A DNA stretch of 64,000 nucleotides. It comes from Algoriphagus antarcticus. GTDB taxonomy: Bacteria; Bacteroidota; Bacteroidia; Cytophagales; Cyclobacteriaceae. Below, in pieces: positions 45,789 through 54,278 of this stretch. The DNA lies in the NCBI RefSeq assembly GCF_002150685.1, contig NZ_MSSW01000001.1, forward strand, positions 62,001 through 126,000, in the 5' to 3' direction. The stretch's first letter is position 1. Every line of letters begins with the position of its first letter. Made by a program: the position numbers and the translations under genes. The notes below the pieces were generated by a model, which had not been told where the DNA came from, did not search any database, and worked only from the letters and a program-made list of their open reading frames with translations.

Positions 45789-46091
45789 ATGAACTCTACT
45801 TTTTCCTTGGATCCAAGTTTCGGTATCGCAAAAGCATTCATCAGAATAGGAATGGTTTTCTGCGCAGTGATGGTGGCCATACTTGGCTACATAGTTTATT
45901 TAGCCAATCTGGGAATGATGACAGATTGGGATCTCGCCGTAAAATCATCTTTGGGAAATTTTTTTCCAGAAGCCAATTCCATCTTTTGGCATATGGCCTT
46001 TTTCTGCATTCCCGCCTTGGGGTTTTTGATCTCTTTTTTCTTGCTAGGCTGGCTGGGCAAAAAAATCCAACAAGAAAGTCAAGCAAAATAA
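45789..46091 (+). CDS. Small membrane protein of unknown function
   Basis: The 100-residue product, started at the ATG at 45789, has two hydrophobic segments (about 16-38 and 70-88) joined by a polar loop, and a short Lys/Gln-rich end. I do not recognise a family. Both ends lie in gaps, so it is a single-gene unit. A TTG two codons upstream is an alternative start. Confidence 0.6.
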   Translation: MNSTFSLDPSFGIAKAFIRIGMVFCAVMVAILGYIVYLANLGMMTDWDLAVKSSLGNFFPEANSIFWHMAFFCIPALGFLISFFLLGWLGKKIQQESQAK

Positions 46092-46302
46092 GGTTTAGCT
46101 TAGCTAACTCTCATTCCTATTCAATGAAAACCATTTTAAAAACTGTGGTTACAGAGGTTCGGCGAACTTAGCAACCTAGGTTTACCCGTAGAGAGCAAAT
46201 ATTTAGCATTTATCTCCTCAAAATAATTGGGGCGGACGCCTAAATCACAGACTGTGTCCCCTGTGAAAAAATCTCAGTGGACTCAGCGGTTAACGCTTTG
46301 AC

Positions 46303-46327
46303 AAAAAAAAGAGGGCCGAAGCCCTCT
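46303..46327 (-). terminator. Terminator of the FKBP operon
   Basis: On the minus strand AGAGGGC-TTCG-GCCCTCT followed by eight T. It lies 9 bp past the stop of the last FKBP gene. UUCG tetraloop makes it very stable. Confidence 0.9.
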
Positions 46328-46335
46328 GATCTATT

Positions 46336-46893
46336 TTAATCCATTCCTCTGAACTCCACATCAAATATCAATATGGAATTAGGTGGAATTGCAGCTCTAT
46401 TTGGATCATCTCGATAACCATACGTTGATGGGATGAGTAATTGAGCTTTGGAACCTGATCTTAATCTCCTAAACGCTATATCCCATCCCTGAATCACAGT
46501 ACCGGAACCTAACAAAAAACTCAAAAGATCATATTCTCTATTTTCATCATAGATATCATTCTCTATCGCCACATTTTCAATATTCGTATCGAATAAAGAT
46601 CCATCGCTCATCAACGAACCTATGTACCTTGTATAGATTACATTCCCGCTAATCGGTCGTGAGCCAGTTCCTTCCTCCTGTACGATGATTACCACTCCAC
46701 TAGGATCGTGGATACGATACAAGCTATCAATCTCCGCAGTTTCCAGGTAATCTACAATTAAAAGACTGTCCTTTGCCAGATTTCCTTCCACATCATAGAC
46801 AGGTCCTCTATCAAATGGATTATTTGCTTCGCAGCTGCTGAATACAACTGCCAAAACCAGAAAAAAGAAAATGCTCGCTTTTTGTAAAATCAT
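46336..46893 (-). CDS. FKBP-type peptidyl-prolyl isomerase lipoprotein (third of three)
   Basis: A lipoprotein signal (ending VFSSC, Cys ~21) precedes a single FKBP domain at about 65-185. YTRYIGSLMSDGSLFDTN and VIQGWDIAFRRLRSGSKAQLLIPSTYGY are the FKBP core. The active-site aromatic residues are only partly kept, so folding rather than strong isomerase activity may be its role. It starts 1 bp after the previous FKBP gene stop and ends at a terminator. Confidence 0.85.
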   Translation of the reverse strand: MILQKASIFFFLVLAVVFSSCEANNPFDRGPVYDVEGNLAKDSLLIVDYLETAEIDSLYRIHDPSGVVIIVQEEGTGSRPISGNVIYTRYIGSLMSDGSLFDTNIENVAIENDIYDENREYDLLSFLLGSGTVIQGWDIAFRRLRSGSKAQLLIPSTYGYRDDPNRAAIPPNSILIFDVEFRGMD

Positions 46894-46894
46894 A

Positions 46895-47455
46895 TTATCG
46901 TCTTGGTCCAGGAGTAGCGCTTATTATTTCTAACTCAAATAAAATCGGTGCGTTCGAGGGGATGGGTACTATTCCATTAGTCCCTTGCTTTCCATAGGCA
47001 TAAAGAGACGGGATGAATACCGTAGCTTTATCGCCCACTTCCATTTTCAAGGCTCCAATTTCAAATCCAGGTATCAATTGTCCATAACCTATAATAAAGA
47101 CAAGTGGCTGATAATTTCTATTGGAGGCATAAATCCCTTCGCTTTTAGCTACATCTTCAATGGAAGTATCGAATACCTTATTGTTAAGTAGTTTCCCTAC
47201 ATAATTCACCTTTAATGTGTCTCCGAGACTTACTGTATCCTTACTTCCAGATAGCTCTTGCCAAATGACCGTAACTCCGTAATTGGAATCGTAAACTTTT
47301 TTAACATTTACAATAGAAGTGGTATCAAGGTACCCTTGAATTTCAGCTAGGTCTTGATTGTAGATGACATCATCGGTTGCCTCGTCATCAATACAGGACA
47401 CGAAAGCGAAACTCCCTGCGATCAGGCTTAAAATGGCAAATATTCTAAATTTCAT
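46895..47455 (-). CDS. FKBP-type peptidyl-prolyl isomerase lipoprotein (second of three)
   Basis: The 186-residue protein has a lipoprotein signal (MKFRIFAILSLIAGSFAFVSC) and a C-terminal FKBP domain (VNYVGKLLNNKVFDTS, QLIPGFEIGALKMEVGDKATVFIPSLYAYG). It shares layout with both neighbours but is clearly diverged, so the trio is an old duplication. Likely an outer-envelope folding factor. Confidence 0.87.
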   Translation of the reverse strand: MKFRIFAILSLIAGSFAFVSCIDDEATDDVIYNQDLAEIQGYLDTTSIVNVKKVYDSNYGVTVIWQELSGSKDTVSLGDTLKVNYVGKLLNNKVFDTSIEDVAKSEGIYASNRNYQPLVFIIGYGQLIPGFEIGALKMEVGDKATVFIPSLYAYGKQGTNGIVPIPSNAPILFELEIISATPGPRR

Positions 47456-47502
47456 TGTAGTTGGTTTAATATTATTAACTAGCTATAACTGCTATACGAA
47501 TA

Positions 47503-48447
47503 TTACTGTACATCCGCTACATCCACATCAAACACAAGTACTGAATTTGCCGGAATCATTGCTCCAGCACCATTTTCTCCGTATCCAAGAGGTGAAGGGA
47601 TAATAAACTTACCCTTAGCTCCTTTTTTTAATAGTAGCAATCCTTCATCCCATCCCGGAATGACTTGACCCATTCCTACAGTCACTGGAAGTGGAGCGTA
47701 AGGCCTCCCTTCAATAAACGCGTTGTTTTCCTTAGCTAATGCCTCGATAGACGTGTCAAATAAAGTTCCGTCAAGTAAATATCCTGCATAATCTACAGTC
47801 ATAGTAGTACCAGGAGCAACTGGTTCGCCTGTTCCTTCTTCCTCGATCACATAGTAAAGACCACTCTCAGTTTTTTTGGCATCAAGACCTTTTTCCGTGA
47901 TGTACTCTTGGATTATTTTGTCTTCTTCTACCAATCTTTCTGCAGCTCTCTCTGTTTTTTTCACATCTTCAGCAGCCATCACTTTCTCGAAGTAAGCCTG
48001 AATCGCTTCTTCATTCATGATTTCAAAAGCTCCCAATCTTACCTTAACCACATCCTCTTCCTTCAGGAATGGAGGGAAATTTTCGCCAAAAATAGTTTTA
48101 GCATTGGACTCAAATGCGATGCTGTCCCCTTTGCGCAAGCCAAGGAAGATCTCATCCATACCGTTAGAGACCGGCAAAGAATCATTAACCTGTAGATATC
48201 CTGGGAAAGGGTTATCTGCAGTGGAATAAATCACTGAATCAGATGCAGTAGTAATCTGAAGATTGTAAAGCAAAAACTCACCGTTTGGAGCTTTTTCATT
48301 CCCTTCTTTTACATAGGTATATTCGATACCATCTTTTTCTGTGACTTTAGTTTTTTTACAGGAAGTCAAGGTGCTTGCTCCCACCACGAGAGCAAGGATT
48401 GCCAAAAGGCTTTTTGAATTTTTCATCTGATTATAATTGTTTTTCAA
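47503..48447 (-). CDS. FKBP-type peptidyl-prolyl isomerase lipoprotein (first of three), GldI-like position
   Basis: The 314-residue protein has a lipoprotein signal (ending TLTSC), an N-terminal diverged FKBP-like region (about 45-140), a helical linker (~150-195) and a canonical FKBP domain (MTVDYAGYLLDGTLFDTS, GMGQVIPGWDEGLLLLKKGAKGKFIIPSPLGYGE). A start at residue 8 (48426) gives a tighter signal peptide. The order ndk, nrnA-like DHH gene, FKBP resembles the neighbourhood of the gliding lipoprotein GldI in flavobacteria, but motility function is only a guess. Confidence 0.85.
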   Translation of the reverse strand: MKNNYNQMKNSKSLLAILALVVGASTLTSCKKTKVTEKDGIEYTYVKEGNEKAPNGEFLLYNLQITTASDSVIYSTADNPFPGYLQVNDSLPVSNGMDEIFLGLRKGDSIAFESNAKTIFGENFPPFLKEEDVVKVRLGAFEIMNEEAIQAYFEKVMAAEDVKKTERAAERLVEEDKIIQEYITEKGLDAKKTESGLYYVIEEEGTGEPVAPGTTMTVDYAGYLLDGTLFDTSIEALAKENNAFIEGRPYAPLPVTVGMGQVIPGWDEGLLLLKKGAKGKFIIPSPLGYGENGAGAMIPANSVLVFDVDVADVQ

Positions 48448-48564
48448 TGGTCATATGGAATCTCGCATACATTATAATCATCCCAGTGTGAGACTTTTGA
48501 GTCATGCTCGATTTCATAAAGGATAAGTGATTTTTCAAAGTAATAGGAAGGGATATCAAGTTTA

Positions 48565-49608
48565 TCAATCTGCAGTAACAGGAAGAACACGGAATAATTC
48601 ATCCTGATGCTCTTCTACCAAAGATTCGAATCGTTCTACAGTATCCTTAAGACTCAAAGTGGATTTACCTCCGGAGGCATTTTTATGTCCACCTCCATCG
48701 AAATATTCCGCTGCAAACTTATTGACAGCTACGTCACTGGAAGATCTGAAAGAAATTTTGACACCGTCTTCGCGTTCCGAAAATAAGGCTGCCAGTTTTA
48801 TCCCGTCCAAAGATAATGCATAATTGACCAAACCTTCTGTATCGCCAGTACGGCTTTGATATTTTTTAAGATCTTTTTTGCTGATCGCAAAATATGCCAT
48901 ATGGAGGTCTTCGTGTACTACCAGACGGCGACTGATTGCAAAACCGATAAATTTTAATCTATTAACCGAATTGGAATCATAGATCCAATTGGAGATTTGG
49001 GAGCTGTCAGCACCCAGATCCAATAGTTCCGCTACCACCAGATGGACATTCTTGGTCGTGTTGGGATGTCTAAAGCCTCCTGTATCTGTCATGATACCAG
49101 CATAAAGGCATTCAGCAATGTCTTTATCCAGAAGTGATTCGTCGCCCAGCTGCACGATCAGTTCATAGACCAACTCACAGGTAGCAGCTGCTTCCGTGCT
49201 CCATATCCGGAAATCAGCAAAATCTTCAGGATCTTGGTGATGATCAATATTGACGGTATATGCGTCCGACTGTCGGATCATTTCGCCTAATTCATTTACC
49301 CTTTTTAAGACAGAGAAATCCAAACAAAATATCACATCCGCTTCATTCAACTTTCTGGTGGCTAATTCTGTATGCGTAGGATTACTGAAATCCAGTACAG
49401 AATCGTTGCCTTTCATCCAATTGAGAAATGAAGGATAATCCGTTGGTGTCACCACTGTCACCTCATGTCCTTTTTTGAGCAGGTAGTTAGCCATTCCCAA
49501 TGAAGAACCCAATGCATCGGCATCGGGTTTGACGTGAGTGGTGATGAATATTTTTTTGGGTGAGGCTACCTCTCTCTTAAACGAGGCTAAAGCTTCCATT
49601 TTATACAT
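48565..49608 (-). CDS. nrnA: DHH-family phosphoesterase, NrnA-like
   Basis: The 347-residue enzyme belongs to the bifunctional oligoribonuclease/pAp-phosphatase group. DHH-domain metal motifs are visible: TTHVKPDADALGSSLG, CLDFS, NIDHHQDPEDFADF and GIMTDTGGFRHP; the C-terminal DHHA1 domain has GGGHKNASGG for substrate binding. It clears short RNA oligonucleotides and phosphoadenosine phosphate. It is divergent from ndk. Confidence 0.9.
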   Translation of the reverse strand: MYKMEALASFKREVASPKKIFITTHVKPDADALGSSLGMANYLLKKGHEVTVVTPTDYPSFLNWMKGNDSVLDFSNPTHTELATRKLNEADVIFCLDFSVLKRVNELGEMIRQSDAYTVNIDHHQDPEDFADFRIWSTEAAATCELVYELIVQLGDESLLDKDIAECLYAGIMTDTGGFRHPNTTKNVHLVVAELLDLGADSSQISNWIYDSNSVNRLKFIGFAISRRLVVHEDLHMAYFAISKKDLKKYQSRTGDTEGLVNYALSLDGIKLAALFSEREDGVKISFRSSSDVAVNKFAAEYFDGGGHKNASGGKSTLSLKDTVERFESLVEEHQDELFRVLPVTAD

Positions 49609-49717
49609 TTAGCTGCTTTTTGGCTCTTGTAGTTCGCAAAGGTCAGGAAATTTTTGATAATTCCCAATTCTACTAGTAAGCTGACAATGAAGTGAGTAGC
49701 GGAAAAATACAAAAGTT

Positions 49718-49751
49718 TTTGTGAAGAATGCTGCGAAAAGGTCTATTTTTG
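49718..49751 (+). promoter_or_regulatory. Promoter of ndk
   Basis: -7 box TATTTTTG at 49744-49751 (TAnnTTTG) with a TTTG at 49718-49721 as -33 element, 22 bp apart. The ndk ATG follows 32 bp downstream. Confidence 0.55.
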
Positions 49752-49783
49752 CGCCCGATCTAAACCAAAGAAATACGAATAAC

Positions 49784-50206
49784 ATGGCAACTAACAGAAC
49801 ATTCACTATGATCAAACCTGATGCTTTTGCAGAAGGAAACTCAGGAGCAATTTTGAAAATGATCGAAGAAGCAGGCTTCAAAATCGTAGCCATGAAAGCT
49901 ACTCAATTGACCAAGGAAATCGCTGGTAAATTCTACGAAGTTCACTCAGGGAGACCTTTTTACGCTGATCTATGTGCCTATATGTCGTCTGGCCCTATCA
50001 TCGCAGCGATCTTGGAGAAAGAAAATGCAGTAGAAGATTTCAGAAAATTGATCGGTGCTACCAACCCTGCTGATGCAGCAGATGGAACTATCCGTAAGAT
50101 TTTCGCTAAGTCTATCGAAGCAAATGCTGTACACGGTTCTGACTCAGACGAAAACGCAGCTATCGAAGGATCATTCTACTTTTCTCAGACCGAAAGAGTA
50201 GGTTAA
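49784..50206 (+). CDS. ndk: Nucleoside-diphosphate kinase
   Basis: The 140-residue enzyme transfers phosphate from ATP to other NDPs through His in [24 protein letters not shown] starts the fold; [35 protein letters not shown] is conserved. The ATG at 49784 gives the standard length; the frame extends upstream but that part spans the promoter box and lacks homology. A terminator follows. Confidence 0.96.
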   Translation: MATNRTFTMIKPDAFAEGNSGAILKMIEEAGFKIVAMKATQLTKEIAGKFYEVHSGRPFYADLCAYMSSGPIIAAILEKENAVEDFRKLIGATNPADAADGTIRKIFAKSIEANAVHGSDSDENAAIEGSFYFSQTERVG

Positions 50207-50227
50207 TTCCAACTGAAAATAAAAGTG

Positions 50228-50256
50228 AAAGCACCTCATTTTGGGGTGCTTTTTTT
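50228..50256 (+). terminator. Terminator after ndk
   Basis: AAAGCACC and GGTGCTTT arms around TCATTTTGG, followed by seven T. Confidence 0.85.
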
Positions 50257-50775
50257 GATTAAAGTCAATAGTCTTTATCCACAGGGAGAACAGAGAATTT
50301 CGAATGGGGAGCAAAAAGTCAGCATATTCATTTTTGCTAAATGAAAGGTGGCAGAGGTCAACTCGGATTATTTTTCCGCGGGGAACGCGAAGTTTTTCGC
50401 CGAGTTCACTATTATTTTATAAGCGCTGAAAGCCTTAAATACCTTAGCCCAGCAGGCTAGGGATGGGTATATTATCAAATTGACCTGTTTTTAAGCTCTG
50501 AAAGAGCGAAATACTACTATCATTCCCCACCATTTCAGAGACCAACTAAACTATCTCTATCTAGTTGTTTTTTACGTAGTTGAGAAATTTTTTTTATATT
50601 TCTCAAAATAAGTAATTCATCCATTTGCGGTGTGTAAGTAGCTTCAAATATCAATTGAAGGCTATTATTTCAAAATGTAACCTGAACAAAATACTTGTAT
50701 CGTCTAGATAATTCTACGTGTATTTATTTTTAATTACGTATATATACTTATATTTGAGTTTTAAAATACGTAGAC
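50257..50775. other. Regulatory gap before the nitrite reductase operon
   Basis: No gene is seen. The region contains decayed repeat pieces (about 50340-50470) and, from 50573 on, the TACGTA boxes and nirB promoter listed separately. A TTGAGAAATTTTTTTTATATTTCTCAA inverted repeat lies at about 50580-50606. Confidence 0.6.
50715..50772 (+). promoter_or_regulatory. nirB promoter with paired TACGTA boxes
   Basis: Boxes TACGTG (50715-50720) and TACGTA (50735-50740) are 20 bp apart; the second starts 14 bp before a -7 element TATATTTG (50749-50756). Another TACGTA at 50767-50772 lies just before the ATG and one more at 50573-50578. The same paired arrangement is at narK and, 21 bp apart, before the response-regulator gene, so this is a likely operator for that NarL-type regulator. 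Confidence 0.65.
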
Positions 50776-53286
50776 ATGGAAAAAGTTATTGTCATAGGAA
50801 ATGGAATGGTCGGGTATAAGTTTTGCGAAAAGCTAGCTGCCCATCCACTTCGCGGTCAGTTTGAGATAGTAGTCTTCGGAGAAGAATCCCGACCTGCTTA
50901 CGACCGTGTCCACTTAAGTGAATACTTCTCTATAGATGATGCAGATAAGCTGCTGTTAGCTCCTCGCGACTGGTACGCAGAGAATAATATAATGCTTCGC
51001 ACCGGAGAGATGATCACCTCGATCGAGCCGGAGACTAAGCGCGTGTTCACGCATAAGCATGATTATTTCGAATATGACTACCTAGTTTTAGCAACAGGCT
51101 CTTCATGCTTTGTACCGAATATCAAAGGCGTGGACAAGCCGGGTGTATTTATTTACAGAACAATCGAAGATCTCGATGCTATTAAGGATTACGCAACAAA
51201 AATCAAGCATGAAGGTAAATTCAATGCTTCCGTTCTAGGTGGCGGATTGCTTGGTTTGGAAGCAGCAAATGCTGCCAAAGAACTTGGACTACAGACTGAC
51301 GTAATAGAATTCGCCCCGCGACTTATGCCACGTCAACTGGACAAAGCTGCGAGTGACATGCTTCAAAGCAAGATAGAGAAGCTTGGGATGAAAATTCATT
51401 TGGGCAAAAACTCCAAAGAAATCATAGGAGCAGCCGGTATCGAAAAAATCGACTTTACAGACGAATCCTCTCTCCAAACCGACATGCTGATCATTTCCGC
51501 AGGTATTCGCCCTAGAGACGAATTGGCATTGAAGTGTGGCTTGAAAACTGGCGAACGTGGCGGAGTCTATGTAAATAATAAAATGGAAACTTCCGATCCA
51601 GCGATTTACGCTATTGGAGAAGTAGCCCTATATAATAACGGCATCTACGGACTAGTCGCTCCAGGATATGAGATGGCAGGCGTAGCTGTGGAGCAAATCA
51701 CCGGCGGTGAAAAGCTCATGAGCCCATCCATCGATATGTCCACCCAACTTAAATTGGTGGGCACAGAAGTAGCTTCTTTTGGTGATCCCTTCATCGAAAA
51801 TGATGAGATCACTGCGATTGTTTATGAGAACAAGCAGCGTGGTGTTTACAAAAGAATCAACATTGCAAAGGACGGCTCAAAGTTGCTTGGCGGAATCATG
51901 GTCGGTGATTCCTCTGATTACAACACACTTTTTCAGCTTTACATCAATGCGATGAAGCTTCCTGAGAATCCAGAAGATTTGATCCTGGGTTCTAGGGGAG
52001 GCGAAAGTAAAAGCGCCTTGGGCTCTGTTCTGGATTTGCCTGATACAGCTCAGATTTGCTCTTGTGAGGCAGTAAGTAAAGGAACGATCTGCGATTCCAT
52101 CACAAGTGGCGCCTGTTGCACTTTTTCAGATGTAGTGAAGCAAACAAAAGCTTCTAGCTCCTGTGGTGGATGTAAGCCAATGGTGACCGATTTGGTAACT
52201 GCTACGCTAAAGTCCATGGGGCAGGAATTGAAGGAAACGATTTGTGAACACTTCGAGTATAGCCGTCAGGAAATGTATGATTTGGTGAAGCTCCACAGTA
52301 TTTTGGATTTTGACGAGGCACTTGATCGTCATGGCAAAGGCCATGGCTGTGAGATGTGCAAGCCTGTGTTGGCATCGATTTTCGCCAGTATTTACATGGA
52401 AACTGCCAACCGTCAGGCTCCTATTCAGGATTCGAACGATAGATTCCTTGCCAATATTCAGAGAAACGGTACCTACTCAGTGGTGCCAAGAGTGCCTGGA
52501 GGAGAGATTACACCCGATAAATTGATGGTATTGGGACAAGTCGCTAAGAAATACGATCTCTACACCAAAATCACCGGTGGTCAGCGGATAGATCTTTTCG
52601 GAGCTCAGCTTCATGAGTTGCCAATGATCTGGAAAGAATTGATTGACGCTGGCTTCGAAAGTGGTCACGCCTACGGCAAATCACTTAGAACTGTAAAAAG
52701 CTGCGTGGGATCGACTTGGTGTCGGTATGGCTTGCACGATAGCGTGAGTTTTGCCATCAGAATCGAAGACCGTTACAAAGGACTTCGCTCTCCTCACAAA
52801 CTAAAAGGCGGAGTATCTGGCTGTATCCGCGAATGTGCCGAAGCCAGAGGAAAGGACTTTGGAGTCATCGCTGTGGAAGGCGGCTGGAACCTCTTTGTAT
52901 GCGGAAATGGAGGAGCTACTCCGAAGCATGCGATTCTTTTGGCAGAAAAACTCGACGATGAAACCTGCATCAAGTACCTCGATAGATTCTTGGTGTATTA
53001 CATCAGAACTGCAGCTCCTTTGCAACGCACAGCGCCATGGCTGGAAAAACTAGAAGGTGGAATTGACTACCTGAAAAAAGTAGTGGTGGAAGACAGTCTC
53101 GGAATAGGTGAAGAGCTGGAAGCTGAGATGCAAGAGCTGGTAAGCCACTACGCATGTGAGTGGAAAGAAGCCATCGAAGATCCTCAGATGATGAAGAGAT
53201 TTAAGCCATTTGTCAATTCTGATGAGACTGACGACAGCTTGGTTTTTGTGCCGATGAGAGATCAAAAAATGCCTAGACCTTGGTAA
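50776..53286 (+). CDS. nirB: NADH-dependent nitrite reductase, large subunit
   Basis: The 836-residue cytoplasmic enzyme reduces nitrite to ammonium. Order: FAD/NAD domains (VIGNGMVGYKF; ASVLGGGLLGLEAANAAKELG), a BFD-type [2Fe-2S] region near 428-475 (CSCEAVSKG ... SSCGGCKPMV), and the siroheme/4Fe-4S reductase domain with the cysteine cluster VKSCVGSTWCRYG near 645 and GGVSGCIRECAEARG near 680. All expected ligands are present. It starts the nirB-nirD-DUF4202-kinase operon under TACGTA boxes. Confidence 0.95.
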   Translation: MEKVIVIGNGMVGYKFCEKLAAHPLRGQFEIVVFGEESRPAYDRVHLSEYFSIDDADKLLLAPRDWYAENNIMLRTGEMITSIEPETKRVFTHKHDYFEYDYLVLATGSSCFVPNIKGVDKPGVFIYRTIEDLDAIKDYATKIKHEGKFNASVLGGGLLGLEAANAAKELGLQTDVIEFAPRLMPRQLDKAASDMLQSKIEKLGMKIHLGKNSKEIIGAAGIEKIDFTDESSLQTDMLIISAGIRPRDELALKCGLKTGERGGVYVNNKMETSDPAIYAIGEVALYNNGIYGLVAPGYEMAGVAVEQITGGEKLMSPSIDMSTQLKLVGTEVASFGDPFIENDEITAIVYENKQRGVYKRINIAKDGSKLLGGIMVGDSSDYNTLFQLYINAMKLPENPEDLILGSRGGESKSALGSVLDLPDTAQICSCEAVSKGTICDSITSGACCTFSDVVKQTKASSSCGGCKPMVTDLVTATLKSMGQELKETICEHFEYSRQEMYDLVKLHSILDFDEALDRHGKGHGCEMCKPVLASIFASIYMETANRQAPIQDSNDRFLANIQRNGTYSVVPRVPGGEITPDKLMVLGQVAKKYDLYTKITGGQRIDLFGAQLHELPMIWKELIDAGFESGHAYGKSLRTVKSCVGSTWCRYGLHDSVSFAIRIEDRYKGLRSPHKLKGGVSGCIRECAEARGKDFGVIAVEGGWNLFVCGNGGATPKHAILLAEKLDDETCIKYLDRFLVYYIRTAAPLQRTAPWLEKLEGGIDYLKKVVVEDSLGIGEELEAEMQELVSHYACEWKEAIEDPQMMKRFKPFVNSDETDDSLVFVPMRDQKMPRPW

Positions 53287-53304
53287 TCCAATACGAATAA
53301 GATC

Positions 53305-53682
53305 ATGGAAGAATTATTAAAAAACTATCAAACCGTAGCAGATCAAAACGCTATCAATTGGATCAAAGTAGGTCAGACAGGTGACTTTCCGGAGAACGCT
53401 GGAGCTTGTGTGAAATACAATGCCAAGCAAATTGCAGTTTACTATTTTACCAGAACCAATTCCTGGTATGCCTGTCAGAACCTTTGCCCACATAAGATGG
53501 AAATGGTGCTATCCCGTGGCATGACGGGCGATTCTCAGGGTATCCCAAAAGTGGCCTGTCCGCTTCACAAGAAGACCTTTTCGCTGGAAGACGGTAGCAA
53601 TTTGAACGGAGAGGAATATAGTATTGCGACCTATCCGGTCAGGATTCAGGAGGGAAATGTATATATTGGATTCGCAGATTAA
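53305..53682 (+). CDS. nirD: Nitrite reductase small subunit
   Basis: The 125-residue protein has a Rieske-like fold with CPH in ACQNLCPHKMEM and CPLH in VACPLHKKTF, both Cys-His pairs needed for a [2Fe-2S] cluster being present, whereas many NirD proteins lack them. It is the partner of NirB and lies 18 bp after it. Confidence 0.92.
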   Translation: MEELLKNYQTVADQNAINWIKVGQTGDFPENAGACVKYNAKQIAVYYFTRTNSWYACQNLCPHKMEMVLSRGMTGDSQGIPKVACPLHKKTFSLEDGSNLNGEEYSIATYPVRIQEGNVYIGFAD

Positions 53683-53695
53683 TACACTTTTACAC

Positions 53696-54274
53696 ATGAA
53701 CAAATTCCAGAAAGCACTCTCATTGATCGATCAGGTCAATGCGGAAGATCCCATCAAAGAAGAAGTAGCGGGAAAAGAGATTGCAAAAGAACTGTTGTAT
53801 TCCATCAGGATGACCGAAAAACTTGATCAGTTTGATCCTGAATCTTCCGAAGCTATGCAACTCGCCGTCAGGGCTCAGCATATCGGAAGATGGAAGATCC
53901 CAAGATCAGATTATCCAATGGACAGAGTGGGATACCTCAAGTGGAGAGAAGAATTAAAAAAGATGCATGCCGACATGGCTGCGGAAATTCTCCTAGAGGC
54001 AGGCTACGATGAAGAGACCATTGACAAGACAAAATTTCTGATCAGAAAGAAGCAACTGAAAACAGATCCTGATACACAAACCATGGAAGATGTCATTTGT
54101 CTGGTTTTCATGGAATATTATTTCGAAGAATTTGCTGCCAAGCATGAGTCTGCCAAAATCATTGATATCCTTCAAAAAACTTGGGCAAAAATGTCTGAAA
54201 AAGGACATAGGGCCGCATTAAAACTTCCTCTTTCACCGTCAAGTCTTCAATTAGTCAAAGAAGCTATCACCTAA
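53696..54274 (+). CDS. DUF4202 domain protein
   Basis: The 192-residue protein starts at the ATG at 53696, 13 bp after nirD; the upstream extension of the frame overlaps nirD. It matches the DUF4202 pattern (ALSLIDQVNAEDP, KELLYSIRMTEKLDQFDPESSEAMQLAVRAQHIGRWKIPRSDYPMDRVGYLKWR) . It is all-helical with His in AQHIGRW and HADMAAEI, reminiscent of HD-like metal sites. The family often accompanies nitrite/nitrate assimilation genes, but no biochemical role is established. Confidence 0.85.
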   Translation: MNKFQKALSLIDQVNAEDPIKEEVAGKEIAKELLYSIRMTEKLDQFDPESSEAMQLAVRAQHIGRWKIPRSDYPMDRVGYLKWREELKKMHADMAAEILLEAGYDEETIDKTKFLIRKKQLKTDPDTQTMEDVICLVFMEYYFEEFAAKHESAKIIDILQKTWAKMSEKGHRAALKLPLSPSSLQLVKEAIT

Positions 54275-54278
54275 TCAA

